The notes below the pieces were generated by a model. That model made no database searches, was not told where the DNA came from, and saw only the letters and a list, made by a program, of their open reading frames with translations. A stretch of DNA of 64,000 bases, taken from positions 208,261 through 272,260 of the forward strand of contig NZ_RPFW01000010.1 of assembly GCF_007827045.1 (NCBI RefSeq). Reading direction: 5' to 3'. Positions 1 to 9,044 of the stretch are shown here, in pieces; position 1 is the first letter of the stretch, and every line of letters begins with the position of its first letter. This DNA comes from Trebonia kvetii. GTDB lineage: Bacteria > Actinomycetota > Actinomycetes > Streptosporangiales > Streptosporangiaceae. A program made the translations under genes and the position numbers.

Positions 1-285
1 TACGTGATGGACGCGGTGGGGCCGCAGGTGGTCCCGTCGGTGGCCGAGATCAGGGAGAAGTTCTCGCAGCGGCGCGGCTCGACCGGCCGGATGGAGCAGA
101 TCCTGCGCCGCATTCTCGGCATCGACCTGAAGATGAAGCAGTATGAGCAGGGCTCGCAGTTCGTCGCCACGGTGGTGGCGGAGGCGGGGATGGACGGGTT
201 CAACAAGGTGTGGACCTCGCCGGATACGCTGCCCACCCGTGCCGAGATCAGCAACCCGCGCGAATGGCTTGAGCGGGTCGCCTGA
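1..285 (+). CDS. Zinc-dependent metalloprotease family protein, C-terminal end (partial)
   Basis: The reading frame is open from base 1, so only the last 94 residues are present; the HExxH site would lie upstream of the window. The sequence (VMDAVGPQVVPSVAEIREKF near the start, WTSPDTLPTRAEISNPREWL near the end) matches my memory of the C-terminus of the actinobacterial DUF2342 'F420 biosynthesis-associated' zinc metalloprotease family, which commonly sits just upstream of tilS. It stops 2 bases before tilS, so the two are probably co-transcribed. The function of the family is not established. The assignment rests on context plus the conserved tail. Confidence 0.75.
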   Translation, partial: YVMDAVGPQVVPSVAEIREKFSQRRGSTGRMEQILRRILGIDLKMKQYEQGSQFVATVVAEAGMDGFNKVWTSPDTLPTRAEISNPREWLERVA

Positions 286-287
286 CC

Positions 288-1250
288 GTGGGCGGCGCCC
301 TGTCCCCGGCCGTGGCCTCGGTGCGCAACGCGGTACGCGCCGCGGTTGACGGCCTCGCGCCCGGAGACCTGGTGCTCGCCGCCTGCTCTGGCGGCCCCGA
401 TTCGCTGGCGCTCGCCGCCGCGCTCGGCTTCGTGGCACCGCGCGCTGGCCTGCGGGCGGGGGCGGTCACCGTCGATCACGGCCTGCAGCCGGGCTCGGCG
501 GACCGTGCGGCGGAGGTGACGGCGGCGCTGCGCGGCCTCGGCCTCGACCCGGTGCGCGCGGTGACCGTGACCGTCGACGGTCCTGGAGGCCCGGAGGCGG
601 CGGCGCGCGCGGCCAGGTACACCGCGCTCGAGAAGGCGGCGGCGGACCTCGGCGCGAACGCCGTCCTGCTCGGCCACACCCTCGACGACCAGGCGGAGAC
701 GGTTCTGCTCGGGCTCGCCAGGGGCTCGGGACCGCGGTCGCTCGCGGGCATGCCGGCGCGGCGCGGTATCTTCCTGCGGCCGCTGCTCGGCGTGCGCCGG
801 ACGGTCACCGACGCGGCGTGCGCGGCGCTCGGCCTCAGCCCGTGGACGGACCCGCATAATTCTGACCGCCGGTTCGCCAGGGTCCGGGTCAGGCTCGACG
901 CGCTGCCCGCGCTCGAGGACGCGCTCGGTCCCGGAGTGGCGGAGGCCCTGGCGCGGACCGCCGGCCAGCTGCGGGATGATGCGGAGGTGCTGGAAGAGAT
1001 CGCAGACGCCGAACGGGTTCGTGGTGACTCCCCACTGTCCGCAGCCTCGCTCGCGGCGCTGCCCGCGGCCGTGCGGACCCGGGTGCTGCGCTCGGCTGCC
1101 CTCGCGGCGGGGTGCCCGGCGGGTGCGCTGACCGCGGCGCACGTCGCGAGCATCGAGGAACTGGTCACCGCCTGGCACGGCCAGCGCGGTGTTGACCTAC
1201 CGGGCGGCGTCCGGGCACAGCGCCGGTCCGGCCTGATTCTCTTCGGCTGA
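288..1250 (+). CDS. tilS: tRNA(Ile)-lysidine synthase TilS
   Basis: This cytoplasmic enzyme modifies C34 of the CAU-anticodon tRNA-Ile to lysidine using ATP and lysine, converting the tRNA from Met to Ile identity. The PP-loop ATP-pyrophosphatase signature SGGPDS lies near residue 37, followed by the VDHGL and LGHTLDDQAET motifs of the N-type ATPase. At 320 aa it is the short actinobacterial form without the extended C-terminal domain. The start is GTG at 288, two bases after the stop of the metalloprotease gene, which implies translational coupling. hpt follows after 59 bases, the usual tilS-hpt pair. Confidence 0.95.
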   Translation: MGGALSPAVASVRNAVRAAVDGLAPGDLVLAACSGGPDSLALAAALGFVAPRAGLRAGAVTVDHGLQPGSADRAAEVTAALRGLGLDPVRAVTVTVDGPGGPEAAARAARYTALEKAAADLGANAVLLGHTLDDQAETVLLGLARGSGPRSLAGMPARRGIFLRPLLGVRRTVTDAACAALGLSPWTDPHNSDRRFARVRVRLDALPALEDALGPGVAEALARTAGQLRDDAEVLEEIADAERVRGDSPLSAASLAALPAAVRTRVLRSAALAAGCPAGALTAAHVASIEELVTAWHGQRGVDLPGGVRAQRRSGLILFG

Positions 1251-1309
1251 ATTGTTTCCGACTGGCAGTGCTTTCGACTGGCCTGTGACTTGATGAAGGG
1301 AGCGGGAAC

Positions 1310-1876
1310 GTGGACGCTGGTGACATGGGGCCCGCGCTGAAAGAGGTGCTCATCACCGCCGAGCAGCTCAGCAAGCGGACCGAGGAACTGGCCGCGCAGA
1401 TCGACGCCGATTACGCCGGCCGCGAACTGCTGCTCGTCGGCGTGCTCAAGGGGGCGGTCATGGTGATGGCCGACCTGGCCCGCGCCATGCACCTGCCGGT
1501 GCAGATGGACTGGATGGCCGTGTCGTCGTACGGCTCGGGCACCAAGTCGTCCGGCGTCGTCCGCATCCTGAAGGACCTGGACGCGGACATCAGCGGCAGG
1601 CACGTGCTGATCGTCGAGGACATCATCGACTCCGGCCTGACCCTGTCCTGGCTGGTGGGCAACCTCAAGTCGCGTGATCCCGCCTCCGTTGCGATCGCCG
1701 CGATGCTGCGCAAGCCGTCATCGGCGCAGATGGACATCGAGGTGGCGTACACCGGATTCGACGTGCCCGACGAGTTCGTGGTTGGCTACGGGCTGGACTA
1801 CGCCGAGCGCTACCGTAACCTTCCTTTCATCGGGACGCTGGCCCCCGAGGTGTACGGGGGGAACACATCCCGCTGA
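1310..1876 (+). CDS. hpt: Hypoxanthine (guanine) phosphoribosyltransferase
   Basis: This purine salvage enzyme transfers the phosphoribosyl group of PRPP to hypoxanthine or guanine in the cytosol. The PRPP-binding signature VLIVEDIIDSGLTL is present around residues 100-113, and the flexible-loop region SSYGSGTKSSG precedes it. The length of 188 aa is normal for the family. The start is GTG at 1310 with an AAGGGAG ribosome-binding site 8-14 bases upstream; an internal ATG six codons later is a less likely alternative. It lies between tilS and ftsH, the conserved actinobacterial order. Confidence 0.95.
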   Translation: MDAGDMGPALKEVLITAEQLSKRTEELAAQIDADYAGRELLLVGVLKGAVMVMADLARAMHLPVQMDWMAVSSYGSGTKSSGVVRILKDLDADISGRHVLIVEDIIDSGLTLSWLVGNLKSRDPASVAIAAMLRKPSSAQMDIEVAYTGFDVPDEFVVGYGLDYAERYRNLPFIGTLAPEVYGGNTSR

Positions 1877-2045
1877 AGAAAGCGTTGATGTACCGTCAGG
1901 TAATCACTGTGCGTTGTGCACGGTCGGCCTTGCGGGCCGGCGGTGTGAGGGAATAAAGCATGGCACGCAGGCAGTGCCGCCGGTGGTCGGCGGGACGTGA
2001 GGCTGGTCAGGAGGGAACGGCCCCGGGCCGAGGGGGTCGCTCACA

Positions 2046-4049
2046 ATGGAATTGAAGCGTTTTTTCCGCGGACCGCTACTGCTGGTGCTGCTTGCGGTGC
2101 TTGTCATCACGATCACCCTGGGCTGGGCCAACTCCGGTAGCAGCTACACACAGAAGGACACCGGGCAGATCGTCCAGATGATCCAGAAGGGTCAGATCAA
2201 GTCCGCCGTCCTCACTGACAAGAACCAGACGATCCAGGTCACCGCGAATGACGGCAAGCAGTACGAGGCCGACTTCATTAACGGCCAGGGCATCCAGCTG
2301 CAGAACCTGCTGCAGTCCCAGTACGACAAGGGACAGTTGCCCGGCGGCTACGACGTGCAGATCCCCAAGTCGAGCGCGCTGCTTTCGATTCTTGAGACGT
2401 TCATTCCTTACCTGATCATCGCGCTGTTCTTCTTCTTCCTGCTCAGCCAGATGCAGGGCGGCGGCTCCCGGGTGATGAACTTCGGCAAGTCGCGGGCCAA
2501 GCTGATCACCAAGGACACGCCGAAGACCACCTTCGCGGACGTGGCCGGTGCCGACGAGGCCATCGAGGAGCTCCAGGAGATCAAGGAGTTCCTGCAGAAT
2601 CCCGCTAAGTTCCAGGCGATCGGCGCGAAGATCCCCAAGGGCGTGCTGCTCTACGGGCCGCCAGGAACCGGCAAGACGCTGCTCGCCCGCGCGGTCGCGG
2701 GCGAGGCTGGCGTCCCGTTCTACTCGATCTCCGGTTCCGACTTCGTGGAGATGTTCGTCGGCGTCGGCGCATCCCGCGTCCGCGACCTGTTCGAGCAGGC
2801 GAAGGCGAACGCTCCGTCGATCGTGTTCGTTGACGAGATCGACGCCGTGGGACGGCACCGTGGCGCGGGCCTCGGTGGCGGGCACGATGAGCGCGAGCAG
2901 ACGCTGAACCAGATGCTCGTCGAGCTTGACGGCTTCGACACCAAGGGCGGCGTGATCGTGATCGCCGCCACCAACCGGCCGGACATCCTCGACCCGGCGC
3001 TGCTGCGCCCGGGCCGCTTCGACCGGCAGATCGTCGTGGCCCAGCCGGACCTGACCGGGCGTAAGGGCATCCTCAAGGTGCACGCGCGCGGCAAGCCCAT
3101 CGCACCCGACGCGGACCTGGACATCATCGCCAGGCGAACCCCCGGCTTCACCGGCGCGGACCTGGCCAACGTGATCAACGAGGCGGCACTGCTGACCGCG
3201 CGCACCAACGGCAAGCAGATCCACATGGCCGCGCTCGAAGAGGCCATCGACCGCGTGATGACCGGACCCGAGCGCAAGAGCGTGCTGCTGTCGGAGAAGG
3301 AACGGAAGCTGATCGCCTACCACGAGGGCGGCCACGCCCTGGTCGGGCACGCGATGGCCAACGCCGACCCGGTGCACAAGGTCACGATTATTCCCCGCGG
3401 CCGGGCACTCGGCTACACCATGGCGCTGCCGACCGAGGACAAGTTCCTCACCACCCGCGCCGAAATGCAGGACCAGCTGGCGATGCTGCTCGGCGGCAGG
3501 ACCGCGGAGGAGATCATCTTCCACGAGCCGACTAGCGGCGCGGCCAACGACATCGAGAAGGCGACGCAGATCGCCCGGGCGATGGTCACCGAGTACGGCA
3601 TGAGCGAGCGGCTCGGCGCGCGGAAGTTCGGCAGCGGCGACGCGGAGCCGTTCCTCGGCATGGACCGCTCGCACGCCAGGGACTATTCCGAGGAGATCGC
3701 TTCGGCGATCGACGAGGAGATCAAGCGGATGATCGAGGCCGCCCACGATGAGGCGTGGGAGGTGCTCGTCGAGTACCGCGACGTCCTCGACAACCTGGTG
3801 CTCCAGCTACTTGAGCACGAGACGCTCTCCCGCAAGCAGGTGCTCGAGGTGTTCGCCCCCGTCCAGAGGCGCTCAGTGCGCGGCACCTACACGGGCTACG
3901 GCAAGCGGCTGCCGTCGGACCGGCCGCCGGTCATGTCGCCGAAGGAGCTTGCGCTATCCGCGAGCTCAGGTCTCGACGGCATCCCCGGCCCGGCGAACGG
4001 GCAGGCGCTCGGCTACGGGCTTGACGGCGGCTCGTCAGAGAACGATTAG
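2046..4049 (+). CDS. ftsH: ATP-dependent zinc metalloprotease FtsH
   Basis: This membrane-bound AAA+ protease degrades misfolded membrane proteins and short-lived regulators. Two N-terminal membrane helices (about residues 10-28 and 112-136) flank an extracytoplasmic loop. The AAA domain carries Walker A GPPGTGKT, Walker B IVFVDEID and the second-region-of-homology arginines (LLRPGRFDRQI). The zinc protease site reads HEGGH, where most FtsH proteins have HEAGH; the HExxH ligands are intact and the change is Ala to Gly. The C-terminus is a low-complexity tail. The 667-aa length is typical. The 169-base gap from hpt suggests its own promoter; folE starts within 10 bases downstream. Confidence 0.97.
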   Translation: MELKRFFRGPLLLVLLAVLVITITLGWANSGSSYTQKDTGQIVQMIQKGQIKSAVLTDKNQTIQVTANDGKQYEADFINGQGIQLQNLLQSQYDKGQLPGGYDVQIPKSSALLSILETFIPYLIIALFFFFLLSQMQGGGSRVMNFGKSRAKLITKDTPKTTFADVAGADEAIEELQEIKEFLQNPAKFQAIGAKIPKGVLLYGPPGTGKTLLARAVAGEAGVPFYSISGSDFVEMFVGVGASRVRDLFEQAKANAPSIVFVDEIDAVGRHRGAGLGGGHDEREQTLNQMLVELDGFDTKGGVIVIAATNRPDILDPALLRPGRFDRQIVVAQPDLTGRKGILKVHARGKPIAPDADLDIIARRTPGFTGADLANVINEAALLTARTNGKQIHMAALEEAIDRVMTGPERKSVLLSEKERKLIAYHEGGHALVGHAMANADPVHKVTIIPRGRALGYTMALPTEDKFLTTRAEMQDQLAMLLGGRTAEEIIFHEPTSGAANDIEKATQIARAMVTEYGMSERLGARKFGSGDAEPFLGMDRSHARDYSEEIASAIDEEIKRMIEAAHDEAWEVLVEYRDVLDNLVLQLLEHETLSRKQVLEVFAPVQRRSVRGTYTGYGKRLPSDRPPVMSPKELALSASSGLDGIPGPANGQALGYGLDGGSSEND

Positions 4050-4058
4050 GGCGTGGCG

Positions 4059-4709
4059 ATGAGCGATAAGCCTGTGGCTGACCAGTTCGAGCTCGATCGG
4101 CCGCAGGCGGGGCGGCTGTCCCCTGGCTCCGCGACGGGGCCCGTCGATCAGGCGCGGATCGAGCACGCGGTCAGGGAGATCCTGATCGCGGTCGGCGAGG
4201 ACCCGGAGCGGGACGGGCTCGCGGACACGCCCGCGCGCGTCGCGCGGATGTACGCCGAGCAGTTCGCCGGCCTGCGCCAGCGTCCCGAGGACGTGCTCAC
4301 CACCGTCTTCGACTCCGAGCACGACGAGATCGTCCTGGTGCGGGATATCGAGATCTACAGCATGTGCGAGCACCACCTGGTGCCGTTCTTCGGCAAGGCG
4401 CACATCGGCTACATCCCGAACGAGAAGGGCGAGATCACCGGCCTGTCCAAGCTGGCCAGGCTGGCGGACGTCTACGCGCGGCGGCCGCAGGTGCAGGAGC
4501 GGATGACCTGCCAGATCGCCGACGCCCTGATGCGGATCATCGAGCCGCGCGGCGTGCTAGTGGTGCTCGAGTGCGAGCACCTGTGCATGTCCATGCGCGG
4601 CGTGCGCAAGCCGGGCGCCAAGACCGTGACCTCCGCCGTTCGCGGCATCTTCCGCAAGGAGGCGCGGACCCGTGCCGAGGCGATGTCGCTGCTCTTCGGA
4701 AATAGGTAG
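4059..4709 (+). CDS. folE: GTP cyclohydrolase I FolE
   Basis: FolE converts GTP to 7,8-dihydroneopterin triphosphate, the first step of tetrahydrofolate synthesis. The zinc and active-site residues are visible in SMCEHHLVPFFGKAHIGYIP and in LVVLECEHLCMSMRGV. The variable N-terminus of about 35 residues precedes the catalytic domain starting at IEHAVREIL. I chose ATG 4059, which has AGGG about 7 bases upstream; GTG 4053 in the same frame is possible. It follows ftsH with 9 bases between and is separated from folP and folK by the lysyltransferase gene. Confidence 0.95.
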   Translation: MSDKPVADQFELDRPQAGRLSPGSATGPVDQARIEHAVREILIAVGEDPERDGLADTPARVARMYAEQFAGLRQRPEDVLTTVFDSEHDEIVLVRDIEIYSMCEHHLVPFFGKAHIGYIPNEKGEITGLSKLARLADVYARRPQVQERMTCQIADALMRIIEPRGVLVVLECEHLCMSMRGVRKPGAKTVTSAVRGIFRKEARTRAEAMSLLFGNR

Positions 4710-4722
4710 CAGAGCGTTAATC

Positions 4723-4737
4723 CGGAGGTGTCCTCCG
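4723..4737 (+). terminator. Short hairpin after folE, weak terminator candidate
   Basis: CGGAGG and CCTCCG form a perfect 6-bp stem with a 3-base loop, followed by TATTT. The stem is short, so this is only a possible rho-independent terminator 14 bases after the folE stop. Confidence 0.35.
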
Positions 4738-5009
4738 TATTTGGCCCGGCCGATATGTCAGGGTTTAATCGGGCTGTGACGGGGCAGCGGAAAACGGCGC
4801 TTATTGAGCGAACCGAGTGGGTTGTCCTGTCCGTATTATTAATTGCCGACTTGTCTTTACTAGTCGTTAGTCCATCGGGGAACCCTTGGGGGTACCGTGT
4901 GTGGGGAACGTGCAGTGGCGGCACACCGCCGTCCCGCGCGGTGCGACGTTGCCGTGGGATTTAGGAAAATTCTCAGCGGATCCGGGAAGCGGCACATGGC
5001 GGGACGGTC
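4738..5009. other. Non-coding stretch upstream of the lysyltransferase gene
   Basis: About 270 bases without a convincing gene. Part of it (around 4800-4870) is noticeably richer in A and T than the surroundings, containing TATTATTAATTG, as expected for a promoter region. I could not pair a -35 with a -10 at normal spacing. A short open frame here has no family features and was not called. Confidence 0.4.
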
Positions 5010-6869
5010 ATGACTACGCTGCTGCACCGTGATCCGGGGCCTGACAAGAGATTGCACATGACCGAGAGTACTTCCGCCGAGCGCTCGGACCGGGACATCA
5101 AGCCCGGCCCGCCGGCCATCAAGAGCAGCACGCGGCTGACCTGGATTCCCGTGGTCGCCGCCCTGCTCACCTTTCTCATCGGCGTATCCGACGTACTCGC
5201 GGTATTCAAGCCCGACTGGCATGAACGGCTGCACAAGTTCAGTGAGGTAGTGCCGGGGTCGCTAACCAACGCCGCGCGCGCCTCCGACGTCATCATCGGC
5301 CTGCTGCTGCTCATGCTGGCCAGGGGATTGCGGCGACGCAAGCGGTCGGCGTGGCAGGCGGTAATCGCGCTGCTCGCATTCAACATCGTCGTTCACTTCC
5401 TGCATTTCCCGCACCTGCTCTCGATCTCCGCATTCGTGGGAATCGTCCTACTTGGCGTCCTGCTCTGGCGGCACGGCGACTTCTACGCGGTCGGCGACCC
5501 GCGGTCTCGGCGTACCGTGCTCCAGGTCTTCGTCGTCCTCGTCGTGATGGACTTCGCCATCGGACTCGGCTATCTGGCGGTGGGCCCGCTCGCCGGGACC
5601 TACACATTCACCGAGCGGTTCCAGGACGTGCTTTACGAGTTGTTCGGCGTCTACGGGCGCGTCCAGTGGGCCGTGGACGGGCGCGCCGACCTGTACCACA
5701 TCCTGACGAGCGCGCTTGGCGCGTTCACCCTGGTCGCCACCATCTACCTGTTCCTGCGCTCGGCCAAGCCCAGGGCGCGCCTGGCCGCGGCGGACGCGGT
5801 CCGCATCAGGGACCTGCTCAACCGGTACGGCGACCGCGATTCGCTCGGCTACTTCGCGCTGCGCGACGACAAGAGCGTGATCTGGTCGGCGTCGGGCAAG
5901 GCGGGAATCTGCTACCGCGTGGTGGCGGGCGTGATGCTCGCCTCAGGCGATCCGCTCGGCGATTCCGAGGCATGGCCAGGCGCCATCAGCGCGTTCCTGA
6001 CCGAGGCGGAACGCCACGCATGGCGGCCCGCCGTGATGGGGTGCAGCGAACTGGGCGCCGAGGTGTGGTGCAGGGAGGGCGGTCTCACCGCCCTCGAGCT
6101 CGGCGACGAGGCGATCGTCAACGTGGGCGAGTTCAGCCTCGCCGGACGCCAGATGCGCAACGTCAGGCAGATGGTGAACCGCGTCGCCAAGAACGGGTAC
6201 GCCGCGGAGGTCCGCCGGGTCGGCGACATACCGCGGCCGGAGCTCGACGGGATCATCAGGGAGGCGGACCTGTGGCGGGGCACTCAGGTCGAGCGGGGAT
6301 TCTCCATGGCGCTCGGCCGCCTTGGCGCTCCTGGCGACGAGGCCTGCGTCCTGGTGACCGCCAAGGAGAACGGGGTGCTCCGGGCCATACTGCACTTCGT
6401 GCCCTGGGGCAACGACGGGCTGTCGCTCGACCTGATGCGGCGCGACAAGACCGCGCAGGCGGGGCTGAACGACTTCCTGATCGTGGAGGCCATCAAGGCC
6501 GCGCCCGCGCTCGGCATCAAGCGGGTATCGCTCAACTTCGCCATGTTCCGCGCCGCGCTCGAGCGCGGCGAGCGGATCGGCGCGGGCCCGGTGCTCAAGG
6601 CCTGGCGCGGGCTGCTCGTCTTCCTCTCCCGCTGGTTCCAGATCGAGTCGCTGTACAAGTTCAACGCGAAATTCTCCCCGGTGTGGGAGCCGCGCTTCTT
6701 TGTCTTCCCCGGTGGCAGGGACGCGCCGCGCATCGCGTTCGCCGCTCTCGAGGCCGAGGCCTTCCTGGTCTGGCCGAGGCTCGGGATAAGGCGGCACGCC
6801 AGGCGCGCCGCTCGCGCCCTGGGAATCGGCAAGCTCAGGCGCCGCGTTCACCAGCGCAGAGAACCCTAG
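5010..6869 (+). CDS. MprF/LysX-type phosphatidylglycerol lysyltransferase (DUF2156)
   Basis: This looks like an integral membrane enzyme that transfers lysine from Lys-tRNA to phosphatidylglycerol, lowering the negative charge of the membrane and protecting against cationic peptides. About six membrane helices occupy residues 40-260 (for example WIPVVAALLTFLIGVSDVLAV). They are followed by a cytosolic DUF2156 double-GNAT domain from about residue 265 (LLNRYGDRDSLGYFALRDDK) through SLYKFNAKFSPVWEPRFFVF. In mycobacterial LysX this part is fused to a lysyl-tRNA synthetase; here the synthetase is absent and a separate lysS lies 4.8 kb downstream. The start may be ATG 5010 or ATG 5058. The gene interrupts the folate cluster. 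Confidence 0.85.
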   Translation: MTTLLHRDPGPDKRLHMTESTSAERSDRDIKPGPPAIKSSTRLTWIPVVAALLTFLIGVSDVLAVFKPDWHERLHKFSEVVPGSLTNAARASDVIIGLLLLMLARGLRRRKRSAWQAVIALLAFNIVVHFLHFPHLLSISAFVGIVLLGVLLWRHGDFYAVGDPRSRRTVLQVFVVLVVMDFAIGLGYLAVGPLAGTYTFTERFQDVLYELFGVYGRVQWAVDGRADLYHILTSALGAFTLVATIYLFLRSAKPRARLAAADAVRIRDLLNRYGDRDSLGYFALRDDKSVIWSASGKAGICYRVVAGVMLASGDPLGDSEAWPGAISAFLTEAERHAWRPAVMGCSELGAEVWCREGGLTALELGDEAIVNVGEFSLAGRQMRNVRQMVNRVAKNGYAAEVRRVGDIPRPELDGIIREADLWRGTQVERGFSMALGRLGAPGDEACVLVTAKENGVLRAILHFVPWGNDGLSLDLMRRDKTAQAGLNDFLIVEAIKAAPALGIKRVSLNFAMFRAALERGERIGAGPVLKAWRGLLVFLSRWFQIESLYKFNAKFSPVWEPRFFVFPGGRDAPRIAFAALEAEAFLVWPRLGIRRHARRAARALGIGKLRRRVHQRREP

Positions 6870-6922
6870 CCCGGGGGGACGATCCCCTCGTTCACGGCCG
6901 CGGACTGGCTAACATTCCCGTT

Positions 6923-7804
6923 ATGGTCAATCTGCCTGGTCTCGCCGGGGCACCGCCGGCCGGCCGATGCCTGGTCATGGGTGTCGTGAACGTCACGCCC
7001 GACTCGTTCTCCGATGGCGGGCAGTGGTTCGGGGCCGCGGCCGCCATCGAGCACGGCCTCGAGCTCGTGGCGCAGGGCGCGGACATCGTCGACGTCGGCG
7101 GCGAGTCGACGCGGCCAGGCGCGCAGCGGGTGCCTGCCGACGAGGAACTTCGCCGGGTGCGGCCGGTCATCACCGAGCTGGTCAGGGCGGGCGCCGTCGT
7201 CAGCATCGACACGATGCGCGCCCAGGTGGCCGAATGGGCGCTTGAGGCCGGCGTCAGCCTGGTCAACGATGTCAGCGGCGGACTCGCCGACCCGTACATG
7301 CCCAGGCTGGTGGCGAAGGCGGGCACACCGTACGTCGTGATGCACTGGCGCGGGCACAGTCATGACATGCAGACCAGGGCGATCTACGCCGACGTGGTGC
7401 GTGAGGTGCACGACGAACTGGCGCAGCGGGTGGAGGCGGTGATCGCGGAGGGCGTCGAGCCGTCGCGTATCGTGCTCGACCCCGGCCTCGGGTTCAGCAA
7501 GAATCCGGCCGCGTCGGGTCCTGAGGCGCACAACTGGCAGCTGCTCGCGAGTCTCGGCGAGCTGTCCAGCATCGGCGGCCGTGACTTCCCCGTGCTCGTC
7601 GGCGCATCCCGCAAGCGCTACCTCAGCAAGTTGTTCGACGACGAGGGCGCCAGCAGGCCGTTCCTGGAGAACGACGCGGCGACGGCCGCGATCACCGCGC
7701 TGTCCGCGGCGGCCGGGGCGTGGTGCGTGCGGGTGCACCAGGTGCCCGCCAACGCCGACGCCGTCCGGGTTGCCGCCGCCTACCGCTCTGCACAGCGGTC
7801 ATGA
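6923..7804 (+). CDS. folP: Dihydropteroate synthase FolP
   Basis: FolP condenses dihydropterin pyrophosphate with p-aminobenzoate, the target step of sulfonamides. The TIM-barrel signatures are present: MGVVNVTPDSFSDGG at the N-terminus, VDVGGESTRPGA for pterin-site residues, and LVGASRKRYLSKL near the end. The start is ATG 6923; the open frame extends far upstream only because it is antisense-like GC-rich DNA inside the preceding gene. The stop overlaps the folK start (ATGA at 7801-7804), showing translational coupling. The length is 293 aa. Confidence 0.95.
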   Translation: MVNLPGLAGAPPAGRCLVMGVVNVTPDSFSDGGQWFGAAAAIEHGLELVAQGADIVDVGGESTRPGAQRVPADEELRRVRPVITELVRAGAVVSIDTMRAQVAEWALEAGVSLVNDVSGGLADPYMPRLVAKAGTPYVVMHWRGHSHDMQTRAIYADVVREVHDELAQRVEAVIAEGVEPSRIVLDPGLGFSKNPAASGPEAHNWQLLASLGELSSIGGRDFPVLVGASRKRYLSKLFDDEGASRPFLENDAATAAITALSAAAGAWCVRVHQVPANADAVRVAAAYRSAQRS

Positions 7805-8322
7805 ACGGGGAGCAGCGGGCCGCGGTGCTCGCTCTGGGCAGCAATCTCGGCGAACGGCGGGACATCCTCCAGGGGGCGGTGGACGCCATCGAGCGGATTG
7901 ACGGCGTCCGTGTGGTGGCGGCCTCACCCGTTTACGAGACCGCGCCGGTGGGCGGGCCGCAGCAGCCGGACTACCTGAACGCCGTGCTGCTGGTCACCAC
8001 CAGCCTGCCGTCACGCGAGCTGCTTGACAGGCTGCATGAGGTGGAGGCGGCGTTCGACCGGGTTCGCCTGGTGCGCTGGGGGCCGCGCACCCTCGACATC
8101 GACATCATCACCGTGGCGGGCGAGCGCAGCGACGACCCCGAGCTCACTTTGCCGCATCCGCGGGCACACGAGCGCGCCTTCGTGCTCGCGCCGTGGCATG
8201 ACGCCGAACCGGACGCGGTGCTGCCGGGACACGGCGCGGTCGCGGACCTAGCCGCCGCGGTCGGCCAGGCGGGCATCCGCCGCTCCGCTGTCCCTCTCGT
8301 GCTACAGGAGGCTGGATCATGA
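7801..8322 (+). CDS. folK: 2-amino-4-hydroxy-6-hydroxymethyldihydropteridine pyrophosphokinase FolK
   Basis: FolK pyrophosphorylates 6-hydroxymethyl-dihydropterin, supplying the substrate for FolP. Diagnostic motifs are LALGSNLGERRDILQ at the N-terminus, SPVYETAPVGGPQQPDYLNA, and the Mg/ATP motif RWGPRTLDIDII. The ATG at 7801 overlaps the folP stop by four bases. In most actinobacteria folB lies between folP and folK, but here the two genes overlap directly, so folB is absent from the cluster. The length is 173 aa. Confidence 0.95.
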   Translation: MNGEQRAAVLALGSNLGERRDILQGAVDAIERIDGVRVVAASPVYETAPVGGPQQPDYLNAVLLVTTSLPSRELLDRLHEVEAAFDRVRLVRWGPRTLDIDIITVAGERSDDPELTLPHPRAHERAFVLAPWHDAEPDAVLPGHGAVADLAAAVGQAGIRRSAVPLVLQEAGS

Positions 8323-8810
8323 AGCCCACCCGGCCATGGACACTCGGCGTCATCCTGGTGATCGCCGCCGCCGTGACCTGGGCGGTGCTTACCGCCGTGT
8401 ACGCCAGGCTGCCGCCGCTCACCTGGACGGGCGTGCCCGCCCTGCTCATCGCCGCGGGCGCGGAGGCCTGGATGGGCCGTGACCTGCGGGCACGCATCCA
8501 GGGAAAGCGCGGGACACGGCCCGCGCCGCCGCTGTTCGTCGCGCGGATGGTCGCGCTCGCCAAGGCCAGCTCACAGACTGCCGCGCTGCTCGCCGGGATC
8601 TGCGCCGGGTTCATGATCTACCTGTCGGGGATGGCGAGCGCCCCGACGCCGCGCGATGACCTGGTCGACGCCAGCCTTTCGTTCGGCGCCTGCATCGTGC
8701 TGCTGGCCGCGGCGCTCTTCCTCGAGTACTGCTGCCGGGTGCCGAAGAAGCCCGACGGTCACGACGATGAGGTGCCGCCCCCGCCACACCAGTCCCCGTA
8801 CCACCCCTAG
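8319..8810 (+). CDS. DUF3180 family membrane protein
   Basis: A 163-aa protein with four predicted membrane helices in two pairs (about residues 8-27, 36-52, 87-108 and 116-140) and a charged, proline-rich C-terminal tail. This matches the actinobacterial DUF3180 family, regularly found directly after folK; its function is unknown. The ATG overlaps the folK stop (ATGA), so it is the last gene of the folP-folK unit. Confidence 0.85.
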   Translation: MKPTRPWTLGVILVIAAAVTWAVLTAVYARLPPLTWTGVPALLIAAGAEAWMGRDLRARIQGKRGTRPAPPLFVARMVALAKASSQTAALLAGICAGFMIYLSGMASAPTPRDDLVDASLSFGACIVLLAAALFLEYCCRVPKKPDGHDDEVPPPPHQSPYHP

Positions 8811-8833
8811 CCGCTGCATCACCTCAAGCCTTC

Positions 8834-8911
8834 TGGCACACAGGGCCAATTTATTCGGGATCTGTGGCACACAGGGTCGGCTCTATTGGCGCTGTGTGCC
8901 ACAGAGCCAAT
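8834..8911. repeat. Three-copy TGGCACACAG repeat with a 13-bp perfect hairpin
   Basis: The motif TGGCACACAGGG occurs at 8834 and again at 8866, and its inverse CTGTGTGCCACAG lies at 8892-8904. Copies two and three form a perfect 13-bp stem (8862-8874 with 8892-8904, CTGTGGCACACAG) around a 17-base loop. A CCAATT sequence follows copy one and copy three. It lies between two co-directional genes, so it could be a terminator for the fol unit or an extragenic palindrome of another kind. There is no T tract. Confidence 0.65.
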
Positions 8912-9044
8912 TCGATCTGGCTCTGCGGCGACGACGAGAGAGGGCGGAGCAGCACCGGGCGGGTGGCTATCCTTGTCAGGGCGTTGCCCAGGCGTGAGGG
9001 GCCAGGGTAAGAGGGCCCGGCTATGAGGGGGCTGTCCGGTACTT

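Noticed and set aside
4728..4964. 78-codon open frame after folE
   Set aside because: No ribosome-binding site or hydrophobic/domain pattern; it spans an A/T-rich promoter-like region.
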